Source: Nocardioides sp. Iso805N (GTDB lineage Bacteria; Actinomycetota; Actinomycetes; Propionibacteriales; Nocardioidaceae). From it: 64,000 nucleotides of DNA. The notes under the pieces are model-generated. The model was not told the origin of the DNA and did not search any database. It worked only from the letters and a program-made list of their open reading frames with translations. The stretch is from the NCBI RefSeq assembly GCF_000364605.1, contig NZ_KB822579.1, forward strand, positions 310,001 through 374,000. Direction: 5' to 3'. The position numbers and the translations under genes were made by a program. Each line of letters begins with the position of its first letter. Within the stretch, counting starts at the first letter, position 1. Shown in pieces: positions 54,092 to 61,967 of the stretch.

Positions 54092-55039
54092 TCAGTCTGC
54101 CGAAACGTCGTCGAGTGCGCCGGCGATCTCGATCGGAAGGGTGAGATCGACCACGCCGAGGGCGGCGTGCAGTTGGGCAGCAGTGCGGGCGCCGACGATC
54201 GGCGCCGTCACGGCAGGGCGGTCCCGCACCCAGGCGAGTGCCACCTGCTGAGCGGTCCAGCCGAGGCCGTCGGCAGCACGGGCCACCGCCTCCACGATGC
54301 TGCGGCCGCGTTCGTCGAGGTAGGCGTCGACGCGCCCGGAGAAGTCCGAGAGCGCCCCACGGGAGTCCGACGGCGTGCCCGTGCGGTACTTGCCGGTGAG
54401 CACTCCGCCGGCCAGCGGGGACCACGGGAAGATGCCGAGTCCGAGCGCCTGGGCAGCGGGGACGACGTCGTACTCGATCTCGCGGGCGAGCAACGAGTAC
54501 TGCACCTGCGTGCTGACCAGCGCGGCCCGACCGGGGGCCGCGCGCTGCCAGGTGGCGGCCTGGGCGGTCTGCCAGCCAGCGTAGTTGGAGATCCCGACGT
54601 AGCGTGCACGGCCGGTGGCGATGGCGTGGTCGAGCGTGGCGAGGGTCTCCTCGATCGGCGTCTCGTCGGACCAGACGTGCACCTGCCACAGGTCGACGTG
54701 ATCGGTGCCGAGGCGCCGCAGAGAGGCATCGAGGCCGTCCAGCAGGCCGCGCCGACTGGTGTCGACCTGTCGCGAGCCGCCGCGACGCGAGATGCCGGCC
54801 TTGGTGGCGAGCACGACCTCATCGCGCGCCATCACATCGCCGATCAGGCCGCCCAGGAGCTGCTCGGAGGCGCCGTCGGCATATCCGGCGGCGGTGTCGA
54901 CGAGGGTGCCGCCGGCCTCGGCGAACGCGATCAGCTGGTCGCGGGCCTCGTGCTCGTCGGTGTCACGGCCCCATGTCATCGTGCCCAGTCCCAGGGAGGA
55001 CACCTTCAGGCCGGAATCGCCCACGGCGCGCTGTTGCAT
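54092..55039 (-). CDS. aldo/keto reductase
   Basis: 315 residues from the ATG at 55039. MQQRAVGDSGLKVSSLGLGT, GGTLVDTAAGYADGASEQLL (Asp/Tyr), EVVLATKAGISRRGG (Lys), DLWQVHVWSDETPIEETL (His) and FPWSPLAGGVLTGKYRTG are the AKR barrel parts. This member has a GY in place of the usual VY in the DTAxxY motif. NADPH-dependent; substrate unknown. It is divergent from uppP, with 102 bp between, and precedes the DUF5703 gene. Confidence 0.9.
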   Translation of the reverse strand: MQQRAVGDSGLKVSSLGLGTMTWGRDTDEHEARDQLIAFAEAGGTLVDTAAGYADGASEQLLGGLIGDVMARDEVVLATKAGISRRGGSRQVDTSRRGLLDGLDASLRRLGTDHVDLWQVHVWSDETPIEETLATLDHAIATGRARYVGISNYAGWQTAQAATWQRAAPGRAALVSTQVQYSLLAREIEYDVVPAAQALGLGIFPWSPLAGGVLTGKYRTGTPSDSRGALSDFSGRVDAYLDERGRSIVEAVARAADGLGWTAQQVALAWVRDRPAVTAPIVGARTAAQLHAALGVVDLTLPIEIAGALDDVSAD

Positions 55040-55141
55040 GCGGAAGAAGATAGTCGGCGCGCTGGCGAGGTTGCTTCCAGGCTCGCCGGATGGCGACACC
55101 GTACGCTTCATCCCGACCTTCCGCGGACACGAAAGTGATCG

Positions 55142-55963
55142 ATGAACTATCTGGAATCCGTGGTGCTGGGCGTCGTCGAGGGACTCACCGAGTTCCTCCC
55201 CGTCTCCAGCACCGGCCACCTGACCATCGCCGAGAAGATCCTGGGCCTGCAGATCGACGACGACTCGGTGACCGCCTACACGGCCGTGATCCAGATGGGC
55301 CCGATCGTCGCTGTCATCCTGTACTTCCTGCGTGACATCGTGGCGATCGTGCGCGGCTGGTGCGTCGGTCTGCTCAAGGCAGAGGAGCGGGGCACCCAGG
55401 AGTACCGGATGGGCTGGTATGCGATCGTCGGGACCATCCCGATCGGCATCGTCGGTCTCCTCGCCAAGGATCTGGTCTCCGGTCCGCTGCGCTCGCTGTG
55501 GTGGGTCGGCGGCGCGCTCATCGGCTGGAGCTTCGTGATGGTGTGGGCAGAGCGCGTCGGGCGGCAGGACCGCGGCGAGCGCCAGCTCAGCATGAAGGAC
55601 GCGATCTTCGTCGGGCTGATGCAGTGCATCGCCCTGATCCCGGGCGTCTCCCGCTCCGGTGCCACCATCTCCGCGGGCTTGTTCCGCGGTCTCGACCGGG
55701 TCACCGCCACCCGACTGAGCTTCTTCCTCTCGATCCCAGCGCTGCTGGCTGCCGGCCTCTACGAGCTCAAGGACGTGCAGGGGATCCCTGTCGGACCGAC
55801 CCTCGTCGGCGCCGTCGTGGCCTTCGTGGTGGCCTATGCGACGGTGGCCTGGCTGCTGCGGTTCGTCAGCCACCATCCGATCACGTGGTTCGTGCCCTAC
55901 CGGGTGGCGCTGGGCGTGATCGTGCTGACGCTCGTCGCGACCGGGGTGGTCAGCGCCACCTGA
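55142..55963 (+). CDS. uppP: undecaprenyl-diphosphatase UppP (BacA)
   Basis: 273 residues, all membrane. Active-site motifs VEGLTEFLPVSSTGHLTIAE near the N-terminus and LIPGVSRSGATISAGLFRGL at about residue 165 match UppP. It dephosphorylates undecaprenyl diphosphate at the outer face of the membrane, recycling the lipid carrier for cell-wall synthesis. Alone on the plus strand here, between the reductase and the small His-rich protein. Its position next to the mshC block is common in actinobacteria. Confidence 0.95.
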   Translation: MNYLESVVLGVVEGLTEFLPVSSTGHLTIAEKILGLQIDDDSVTAYTAVIQMGPIVAVILYFLRDIVAIVRGWCVGLLKAEERGTQEYRMGWYAIVGTIPIGIVGLLAKDLVSGPLRSLWWVGGALIGWSFVMVWAERVGRQDRGERQLSMKDAIFVGLMQCIALIPGVSRSGATISAGLFRGLDRVTATRLSFFLSIPALLAAGLYELKDVQGIPVGPTLVGAVVAFVVAYATVAWLLRFVSHHPITWFVPYRVALGVIVLTLVATGVVSAT

Positions 55964-55977
55964 TCGGACGCGTCACC

Positions 55978-56003
55978 GGCTCGCCGCTCTCAGCTGGCGA
56001 GCT
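55978..56003. terminator. hairpin between convergent uppP and the small His-rich gene
   Basis: ggctcgcc (55978-55985) pairs with ggcgagct (55996-56003), with one G-T pair, around a 10-base loop. It lies 15 bp after the uppP stop and covers the last codons of the gene on the other strand. No T-run; moderate terminator candidate. Confidence 0.4.
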
Positions 56004-56310
56004 GGTAGTCGTAGTAGCCGTGGAGGTGGTGCACCTGGATCGTCACCGGAACGCCCTGCGCCGTCGGTGCGAAGATGATGCCGCCACCGAAGTTCCTGCC
56101 GTTCTTGTGGTAGCCGTGGTCCTTGTGGGGCTGGTGACCGGTGCGGTCGTAGAAGTGCCCGTCGTAACGCAGCAGCGACGGCTCGGCGGACGGTCGCATC
56201 TGCCACTCGTCGGTCTGACGGTGCACCATGTCCAACCGGACAGCCACCGCGCACGCGCACGCCGCCAGGAATCCGACGAGCCACAGGGTGTTCTTGAGCC
56301 AGGCGTTCAC
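55990..56310 (-). CDS. small His-rich membrane-anchored or secreted protein, unknown function
   Basis: 106 residues. The start MNAWLKNTLWLVGFLAACAC is a signal peptide or single N-terminal helix, with two Cys. The middle (residues ~49-72) is rich in His and Tyr: GHFYDRTGHQPHKDHGYHKN has five His in 20 residues. The end is VTIQVHHLHGYYDYQLAS. No family recognised. The His may bind a metal or simply be surface; the next gene on the same strand is the CorA cation transporter, which ends the other side of a 122-bp gap. Confidence 0.6.
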   Translation of the reverse strand: MNAWLKNTLWLVGFLAACACAVAVRLDMVHRQTDEWQMRPSAEPSLLRYDGHFYDRTGHQPHKDHGYHKNGRNFGGGIIFAPTAQGVPVTIQVHHLHGYYDYQLAS

Positions 56311-56432
56311 AGCCGCTCAGGTTAGGCGCACGAATCTCGAAACAACCTGAACGCCTCAGCAGGCCTGTCGGAGAACCGGGTGCGCTCATCGGCACCTAGC
56401 TCATCGGCAGCAAACTCGCCGAGACCGCTCGT

Positions 56433-57422
56433 CTACAGCCAGCCCGAGCGCCTGAACCACCACCACAGCGCCGTCACCGAGCTCGCCATCACGATCAGCG
56501 CATACGCATAGCCGAAGCGCCAGTGCAGCTCGGGCATGTGGTCGAAGTTCATCCCGTAGACGCCCGCCACCAGCGTCGGTACGACGATGATCGCGGCACC
56601 GGCCGAGATCTTGCGCATGTCGTCGTTCTGCTGCACCTGGATCCGGGCCAGGTGGGCATCGAAGGCGGAGGAGAGCAGCAGCTCCAGGGAGTCGACGGCC
56701 TCGGCTCCCTGGTTGAGGTGGTCGAGGACGTCGCGGAAGAACGGCCGGATGTCGTCGTCGATGTCGCGCTCGCCGTACTCGGCGGTGGCGAAGCGCCGGA
56801 TCGGGTCGCGCAGCGGCAGCACCGCGCGCCGGACCTCCACCAGCTCTCGCTTGAGCGCGTAGATCCGCTCCGAGTCGCTGGTGCGCGCGGGGGAGAAGAC
56901 CGAGGTCTCGACCTCGTCGACGTCCTTGACCAGCTCACTGATGACCGACAGGTAACCGTCCACGACGTAGTCAGCGACCGCATAGATCGCCGACGACGGG
57001 CCCTGGGTCAGCAGCCGCCGCTCGTCGCTCTCCAGCAGGTGGCGGGCCGGGGCAAGCTGTGAGCCCCGGCCGTGTCGCACGGTGATGACGAAGTCGCTCC
57101 CCATGAACACGTTGATCTCGCCGGTCTCCACCGCGTCGTCAGCATCGACGTACCAGAGGGTCTTGAGCACGAGGAACATCATTTCGCCGTAGCGCTCCAG
57201 CTTCGGTCGCTGATGTGCCTTGAGCGCATCCTCGACCGCGAGCGGGTGCAGCCCGAACGCCTCGGCGACCTCGGCGAGCTCGCGCTCGCTGGGCCGGTAG
57301 AGGCCCAGCCAGACGAAATCGCCCGGGTTGCGCACGCCCTCCCGCATGACGTGGTACTCGTGCGGGTGGCTGGCGAGATCGACGCGCTCACCGTTGCGGT
57401 AGAGGGCGGAGTCGACGATCAC
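56433..57422 (-). CDS. corA: CorA-type magnesium/cobalt transporter
   Basis: 329 residues. Long acidic N-terminal domain ending in coiled helices, then two C-terminal helices with the CorA signature YGMNF at residues 289-293 and the following MPELHWRFGYAYAL; about 40 residues remain. Pentameric Mg2+ channel of the cytoplasmic membrane. A second Mg2+ importer, MgtA, is at 16374. Transcribed away from the MSMEG_4193-type phosphatase. Confidence 0.95.
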   Translation of the reverse strand: MIVDSALYRNGERVDLASHPHEYHVMREGVRNPGDFVWLGLYRPSERELAEVAEAFGLHPLAVEDALKAHQRPKLERYGEMMFLVLKTLWYVDADDAVETGEINVFMGSDFVITVRHGRGSQLAPARHLLESDERRLLTQGPSSAIYAVADYVVDGYLSVISELVKDVDEVETSVFSPARTSDSERIYALKRELVEVRRAVLPLRDPIRRFATAEYGERDIDDDIRPFFRDVLDHLNQGAEAVDSLELLLSSAFDAHLARIQVQQNDDMRKISAGAAIIVVPTLVAGVYGMNFDHMPELHWRFGYAYALIVMASSVTALWWWFRRSGWL

Positions 57423-57539
57423 AAGTGCAACCGTAGGCGACGCGCGTCAGACCGCCGAGCTTGCTGGTGCGTGTTGCTGGTGCGTGTCGAGCCAGCAGCC
57501 CGGCGCGAGGCCGCAGCCCACCTGGCTACGCTCGGGGCC

Positions 57540-58310
57540 ATGGCGACCCTCATCCTGGTCCGACACGGCCGCACCACCGCGAATGCGTCGGGCGTGCTCG
57601 CCGGTCGCACGGCCGGAGTCAAGCTCGACGAGCTGGGACAGCGCCAGGCGACCAAGGCGGGTGAGCGGCTCGCGTCGGTCCACCTCGCCAGCGTGGTGAC
57701 CAGCCCGCTCGAGCGGTGTCGCCAGACCGCCAAGGCACTGCTCGCTGCCCGGCCGGAGGATGCGGCGGCTGTGCCTATGGTCGTGGAGCGGGCGATCACC
57801 GAGTGCGACTACGGGGCCTGGCAGGGCCGCGCTCTCAAGGAGCTCGTCAAGGAGCCGCTGTGGCGCACGGTGCAGACCCAGCCGTCGGCGGCGGCGTTCC
57901 CCGACGGCGAGTCGATGCAGACGATGCAGACCCGCGCGGTCGCCGCCGTACGTCGCCTCGACGCCGCGCTCAGCGCCGAGCACGGATCGGACGCGGTCTG
58001 GGTGGCAGTCAGCCACGGCGACATCATCAAGTCCATCCTCGCGGACGCGCTCGGCATGCACCTGGACCTCTTCCAGCGCCTGCACGTGGATCCCGCTTCG
58101 ATCTCGGTGATCCGCTACACCGACACCCGCCCGTTCGTGCTCGCCACGAACACCCATGACGGTGATCTGGGCTGGCTCAACCCGCCGGAGAAGAAGCGGC
58201 GTACCCGGAAGGGATCCGTTGCGGCCGCCACGGACGACGCTGTTGTCGGCGGGGGCGCCGGGCCGGGTGAGCCTGATCCGCACCAGCCCGTGCCGGCCGG
58301 GTCCGCCTAG
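57540..58310 (+). CDS. MSMEG_4193-type histidine phosphatase family protein
   Basis: 256 residues. N-terminal LILVRHGRTTANASGVLAGR is the RHG motif of histidine phosphatases; ASVVTSPLERCRQTAKALLA and VWVAVSHGDIIKSILADALG complete the active site, including the second His. C-terminal ~50 residues are Pro/Gly/basic and disordered. The protein is the first gene of the conserved block with DUF3090, SCO1664-type and mshC. Its substrate is not established, though the neighbourhood suggests inositol-phosphate or mycothiol-related chemistry; this is inference. Confidence 0.87.
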   Translation: MATLILVRHGRTTANASGVLAGRTAGVKLDELGQRQATKAGERLASVHLASVVTSPLERCRQTAKALLAARPEDAAAVPMVVERAITECDYGAWQGRALKELVKEPLWRTVQTQPSAAAFPDGESMQTMQTRAVAAVRRLDAALSAEHGSDAVWVAVSHGDIIKSILADALGMHLDLFQRLHVDPASISVIRYTDTRPFVLATNTHDGDLGWLNPPEKKRRTRKGSVAAATDDAVVGGGAGPGEPDPHQPVPAGSA

Positions 58311-58330
58311 CCGCCCTCTAGGCTTGAGTC

Positions 58331-58891
58331 ATGGCCGTCGTCCACGCATTCGACCCTCCCGAGCGCTTCGTCGTCGGGACGGTCGGTGAGCCCGGTGCCC
58401 GTACTTTCTTCCTGCAGGCCCGCCTCGGCGCGCTGCTGGTCAGCGTGGCGCTGGAGAAGCAGCAGGTGGCCGTCCTGGCGGAGCGGGTCGACGAGCTGCT
58501 CGACGAGGTGATGCGCGAGGCCAGCTCGGTGGTGCCGGCGGTCGCGCCGTACGGGCTCGACGACAACGGCCCGCTCGAGCAGCCGATCGCTGAGGAGTTC
58601 CGCGTGGGCACGATGACGCTCTCGTGGGACCCGGACGACGAGCGGGTGGTGATCGAGGTCTTCCCGGTCGACGACACGGTGACGGAGGACGACGCCGAGG
58701 ACACGGAGCCGGAGGAGATGGTGCTGGTCCGGTTGGAACCGGCGCATGCGCGGGCGTTCGTGAAGCGGGCGACGCTGGTGGTCGAGGCCGGCCGTCCGTC
58801 CTGCCCGTTCTGCGGCGGCCCGATCGACCCCAACGGCCATCTCTGTGTGCGCGCGAACGGTTTCAAGCGACGCCTCACCGACGACGAGTGA
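58331..58891 (+). CDS. DUF3090 protein
   Basis: 186 residues. The start HAFDPPERFVVGTVGEPGAR and the C-terminal zinc knuckle CPFCGGPIDPNGHLCVRANG are DUF3090 hallmarks; family function is not known. ATG 21 bp after the phosphatase. Conserved partner in the mshC block of actinobacteria. The acidic middle (residues 110-140) is low complexity. Confidence 0.88.
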   Translation: MAVVHAFDPPERFVVGTVGEPGARTFFLQARLGALLVSVALEKQQVAVLAERVDELLDEVMREASSVVPAVAPYGLDDNGPLEQPIAEEFRVGTMTLSWDPDDERVVIEVFPVDDTVTEDDAEDTEPEEMVLVRLEPAHARAFVKRATLVVEAGRPSCPFCGGPIDPNGHLCVRANGFKRRLTDDE

Positions 58892-58910
58892 GCCGCTGGA
58901 CGTGGCTGCG

Positions 58911-59681
58911 ATGAGTGAACCCGCCTCTGAGCTCGAGGACGACGAGCTGGTCCTGCACGGCCGCATCACCAGCGCGTCGAACGCGACGTTCCTCGGCTCG
59001 ATCGGTGATACGGCGGTGGTCTACAAGCCGATCCGCGGCGAGCGGCCGCTGTGGGACTTCCCGGACGGAAATCTGGCGAACCGCGAGGTGGCGGCGTACG
59101 TGCTCTCGGAGCTGACGGGCTGGGACATCGTGCCCGAGACCTGGCTGCGCACCGGCCCGCACGGCACCGGGATGGTGCAGCGCTGGTGCGAGATCGATCC
59201 GGACCAGGCGGCCGTCACCCTCGTCCCTGCCGGCGAGGTCCCGCCGGGCTACCGGCACGTCTTCGACGGCGTCGGCGCCCGCGATCAGCCGGTCTCGTTG
59301 ATCCACGAGGACACCGTCGAGCTGCGTCGGATGGCCGTCTTCGACGTGCTTGCCAACAACGCCGACCGCAAGGGCGGACACGTGCTGGAGATGGCCGGCG
59401 GGCACCGCTACGGCTGCGACCACGGCCTGACCTTCCACCGCGAGCCCAAGCTGCGCACCGTGCTGTGGGGCTGGATGGGGGAGCCCTTGACGGACGAGGA
59501 GGTCGAGGTCGTACGTCGCGTCCGCGCCGCCCTCGATGGTGCCGGGGGCGACCTGCTGGGCGAGCATCTCGCCTACTGGGACCTCGAGGCGCTCGCGCTG
59601 CGCTGCGACCGGCTGCTCGCCACAGGTGTCCTGCCCGAGCCCGGGGACGACTGGCACGTGATCCCCTGGCCACCCTTCTGA
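58911..59681 (+). CDS. SCO1664-type protein (HipA/PI3-4 kinase-like fold)
   Basis: 256 residues. LVLHGRITSASNATFLGSIG, DTAVVYKPIRGERPLWDFPD, MAVFDVLANNADRKGGHVLE and YGCDHGLTFHREPKLRTVLW resemble a kinase fold with a catalytic-like NNADRKG and DHG (metal Asp). It sits between DUF3090 and mshC. Known as an uncharacterised conserved actinobacterial family near mshC; a kinase or pseudokinase role is possible. No substrate can be named. Confidence 0.82.
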   Translation: MSEPASELEDDELVLHGRITSASNATFLGSIGDTAVVYKPIRGERPLWDFPDGNLANREVAAYVLSELTGWDIVPETWLRTGPHGTGMVQRWCEIDPDQAAVTLVPAGEVPPGYRHVFDGVGARDQPVSLIHEDTVELRRMAVFDVLANNADRKGGHVLEMAGGHRYGCDHGLTFHREPKLRTVLWGWMGEPLTDEEVEVVRRVRAALDGAGGDLLGEHLAYWDLEALALRCDRLLATGVLPEPGDDWHVIPWPPF

Positions 59682-59704
59682 GTGGACTGTCCTAGGCTTC
59701 GACC

Positions 59705-60955
59705 ATGCGCGCCTGGTCTGCACCCGAGGTCCCCGCCCTGCCGGTCACCGGCCCGGCGGTGCGACTCTTCGACACCTCCCGCAACGACGTCGTCGAGGTC
59801 GGCGCTGCCGCAGCCGGCGTGCCGGCCTCGCTCTACGTGTGTGGCATCACGCCGTACGACGCCACCCACATGGGCCACGCCAACACCTATGTCGCCTTCG
59901 ACCTGCTCAACCGCGCCTGGCGCAACGCCGGGCTGATCGTCAACTACGCGCAGAACGTCACCGACGTCGACGACCCGCTGCTCGAGCGCGCCGACAAGGT
60001 CAAGATCGACTGGCGGGCGCTGGCCGAGCGCGAGACCGAGCTGTTCCGCCAGGACATGGAGGCGCTCCGCGTCCTGCCGCCGGACAACTACACCGGCGCG
60101 GTGGAGTCGATCCCGCTGGTGATCGCACTGATCCAGCGCCTCGACGACGCCGGCGCCATCTACCGCGTCGATGAGGACCTCTACTTCTCCGTCGCCGCCG
60201 ACGAGGCGTTCGGCGAGGAGTCCCACTTCAGCCGCGAGCAGATGCTCGAGATCTTCCCCCAGCGCGGCGGTGACCCGGACCGTGCCGGCAAGAAGGATCC
60301 GCTCGACGCTCTGGTCTGGCGCGGCGAGCGCCCGGGCGAGCCCTCCTGGGACTCGCCGTGGGGCAAGGGCCGGCCCGGTTGGCACATCGAGTGTGCCGCC
60401 ATCGCCCGCGAGCACCTCGGCGCGGGCTTCACCGTGCAGGGCGGCGGATCCGACCTGATCTTCCCGCACCACGAGATGTGTGCCGCGCACGCCCAGGTCG
60501 TCGACCCCGGCGTACCCTTCGCGCAGTCCTACGTGCACTGCGGCATGGTCGGCTACCTCGGCGAGAAGATGTCGAAGTCCAAGGGCAACCTGGTCTTCGT
60601 CTCCGCGCTGCGCAACGCCGAGATCGACCCGATGGCGATCCGCCTCGTGCTGCTGCGCCACCACTACCGCAGCGACTGGGAGTGGACCGACGACCTTCTC
60701 TTCGACGCCGTCGACACCGTCACGCAGTGGCGCAAGGCACTCGTCCTCGGCCGTGGTGCGCCCGCCGCCCCGGTGGTCGAGGAGGTGCTCAGCGCCCTCG
60801 CCGAGGACCTCGACGCACCCCGCGCTGTCGCCGCCGTGCAGTCGTGGGTCGATGCCACCCTCGGGGTGGTCGGTCACATGGCCGAGACCAGCGACGAGCG
60901 GGCGGCCGAGCAGATCGCCGCGCTCATCGACGCCGCGTTGGGCCTCAAGCTCTGA
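59705..60955 (+). CDS. mshC: L-cysteine:1D-myo-inositol 2-amino-2-deoxy-alpha-D-glucopyranoside ligase MshC
   Basis: 416 residues. Related to cysteinyl-tRNA synthetase: Cys46 in [20 protein letters not shown], the HxGH motif at residues 55-58, WHIECAAIA (zinc Cys/His) and KMSKSKGN from Lys288. Cysteinyl-AMP is formed and transferred to GlcN-Ins in mycothiol synthesis. Compared with CysS it lacks the anticodon-binding domain, which distinguishes MshC. ATG with a weak AGG upstream. Ends before a perfect 20-bp hairpin. Its presence shows the organism makes mycothiol. Confidence 0.95.
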   Translation: MRAWSAPEVPALPVTGPAVRLFDTSRNDVVEVGAAAAGVPASLYVCGITPYDATHMGHANTYVAFDLLNRAWRNAGLIVNYAQNVTDVDDPLLERADKVKIDWRALAERETELFRQDMEALRVLPPDNYTGAVESIPLVIALIQRLDDAGAIYRVDEDLYFSVAADEAFGEESHFSREQMLEIFPQRGGDPDRAGKKDPLDALVWRGERPGEPSWDSPWGKGRPGWHIECAAIAREHLGAGFTVQGGGSDLIFPHHEMCAAHAQVVDPGVPFAQSYVHCGMVGYLGEKMSKSKGNLVFVSALRNAEIDPMAIRLVLLRHHYRSDWEWTDDLLFDAVDTVTQWRKALVLGRGAPAAPVVEEVLSALAEDLDAPRAVAAVQSWVDATLGVVGHMAETSDERAAEQIAALIDAALGLKL

Positions 60956-60960
60956 GTCAC

Positions 60961-61004
60961 CGTTCGCCGGGCCTGTCGAGTCATCTCGACAGGCCCGGCG
61001 AACG
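60961..61004. terminator. bidirectional hairpin terminator between mshC and PAC2
   Basis: cgttcgccgggcctgtcgag (60961-60980) and its perfect inverted copy (60985-61004) flank a 4-base loop. The 20-bp stem lies 6 bp after the mshC stop and 7 bp from the PAC2 stop on the other strand. There is no T-run, typical of GC-rich actinobacterial terminators. Confidence 0.8.
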
Positions 61005-61010
61005 TCGTCC

Positions 61011-61859
61011 TCAGCTGTCTTCGCCGCGCCGCTTCAGGTAGCGCTCGAACTCGCGCGCGATCGCCTCGCCGGAGGCCTCCGGCAGGTCGGTGGTGTCGCG
61101 GGTCTCCTCCAGCGAGCGGACGTAGTCGGCGATGTCCTCGTCCTCCTCGGCCAGCTCGTCCACGCCACGCTCCCAGGCGCGGGCGTCCTCGGGCAGGTCG
61201 CCGAGGGGGATCGAGCAGTCGAGCAGCTCCTCGAGCTGGCCCACCAGCGCCAGGGTCGCCTTCGGGCAGGGCGGCTGAGCGACGTAGTGCGGCACCGCCG
61301 CCCAGTAGGAGACGGCCGGCATGTCCAGCTTCGAGCAGGCGTCCTGCAGGACGCCCACGATCCCGCTCGGGCCCTCGTAGGTGGGCGGCTCGACCTGCAG
61401 ACGGTCGACCAGCTCGGGCTCGGTGGCTGTGCCGTTGACCGGGATCGGGCGGGTGTGCGGTGTGTCTGCCAGCAGCGCGCCGAGGGTCACGATGAGCTGC
61501 CCGCCGAGGTCATCGACGGCCGCCAGCAGCTCGGAGGTGAACTGCCGCCAGCGCATCGACGGCTCGATGCCGCGGATCAGGATGACGTCGCGCTTGAGGT
61601 CCGGAGGGGAGGCGATGGCGATCCGCGTCGTGGGCCACGTGACGTTGCGGTGGCCGTTCTCGTCGGTGCCGACCCGGGGGCGGTTGACCTGGAAGTCGTA
61701 GAAGTCCTCAGGGTCGAGCGCGCCGACCACCTGCGCGTTCCAGACGTCGATGAGGTGGTCGACCACCCCTGTGGCCGCGTCTGCCGCGTCGTTCCATCCC
61801 TCGAACGCCGCGATGACGACAGGGTCGACGAGGGCGCGGGTCTCCTCCAGCTCGATCAC
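61011..61859 (-). CDS. PAC2-family protein
   Basis: 282 residues from the GTG at 61859 (GGGAGG just upstream). Start of [20 protein letters not shown] with [15 protein letters not shown], then [40 protein letters not shown] and [20 protein letters not shown], the PAC2 block. The acidic tail ([16 protein letters not shown]) is typical of the actinobacterial form. PAC2 proteins are relatives of proteasome assembly chaperones; their bacterial role is not settled. Convergent with mshC and divergent from metH. Confidence 0.9.
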   Translation of the reverse strand: MIELEETRALVDPVVIAAFEGWNDAADAATGVVDHLIDVWNAQVVGALDPEDFYDFQVNRPRVGTDENGHRNVTWPTTRIAIASPPDLKRDVILIRGIEPSMRWRQFTSELLAAVDDLGGQLIVTLGALLADTPHTRPIPVNGTATEPELVDRLQVEPPTYEGPSGIVGVLQDACSKLDMPAVSYWAAVPHYVAQPPCPKATLALVGQLEELLDCSIPLGDLPEDARAWERGVDELAEEDEDIADYVRSLEETRDTTDLPEASGEAIAREFERYLKRRGEDS

Positions 61860-61967
61860 ACCTCCCACCCTAGGCGAGAGCACCGACGAAACACGCCCAC
61901 GGTCTCGCAAGGGTCGCGGCGCGGACAGGATTCGGGCTGGCAAACGCCGCGATGGGAGAATCGGCCC

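Noticed and set aside
61860..61967. Cobalamin riboswitch before metH
   Set aside because: The gap is only 108 bp and lacks the B12-box-like sequence.
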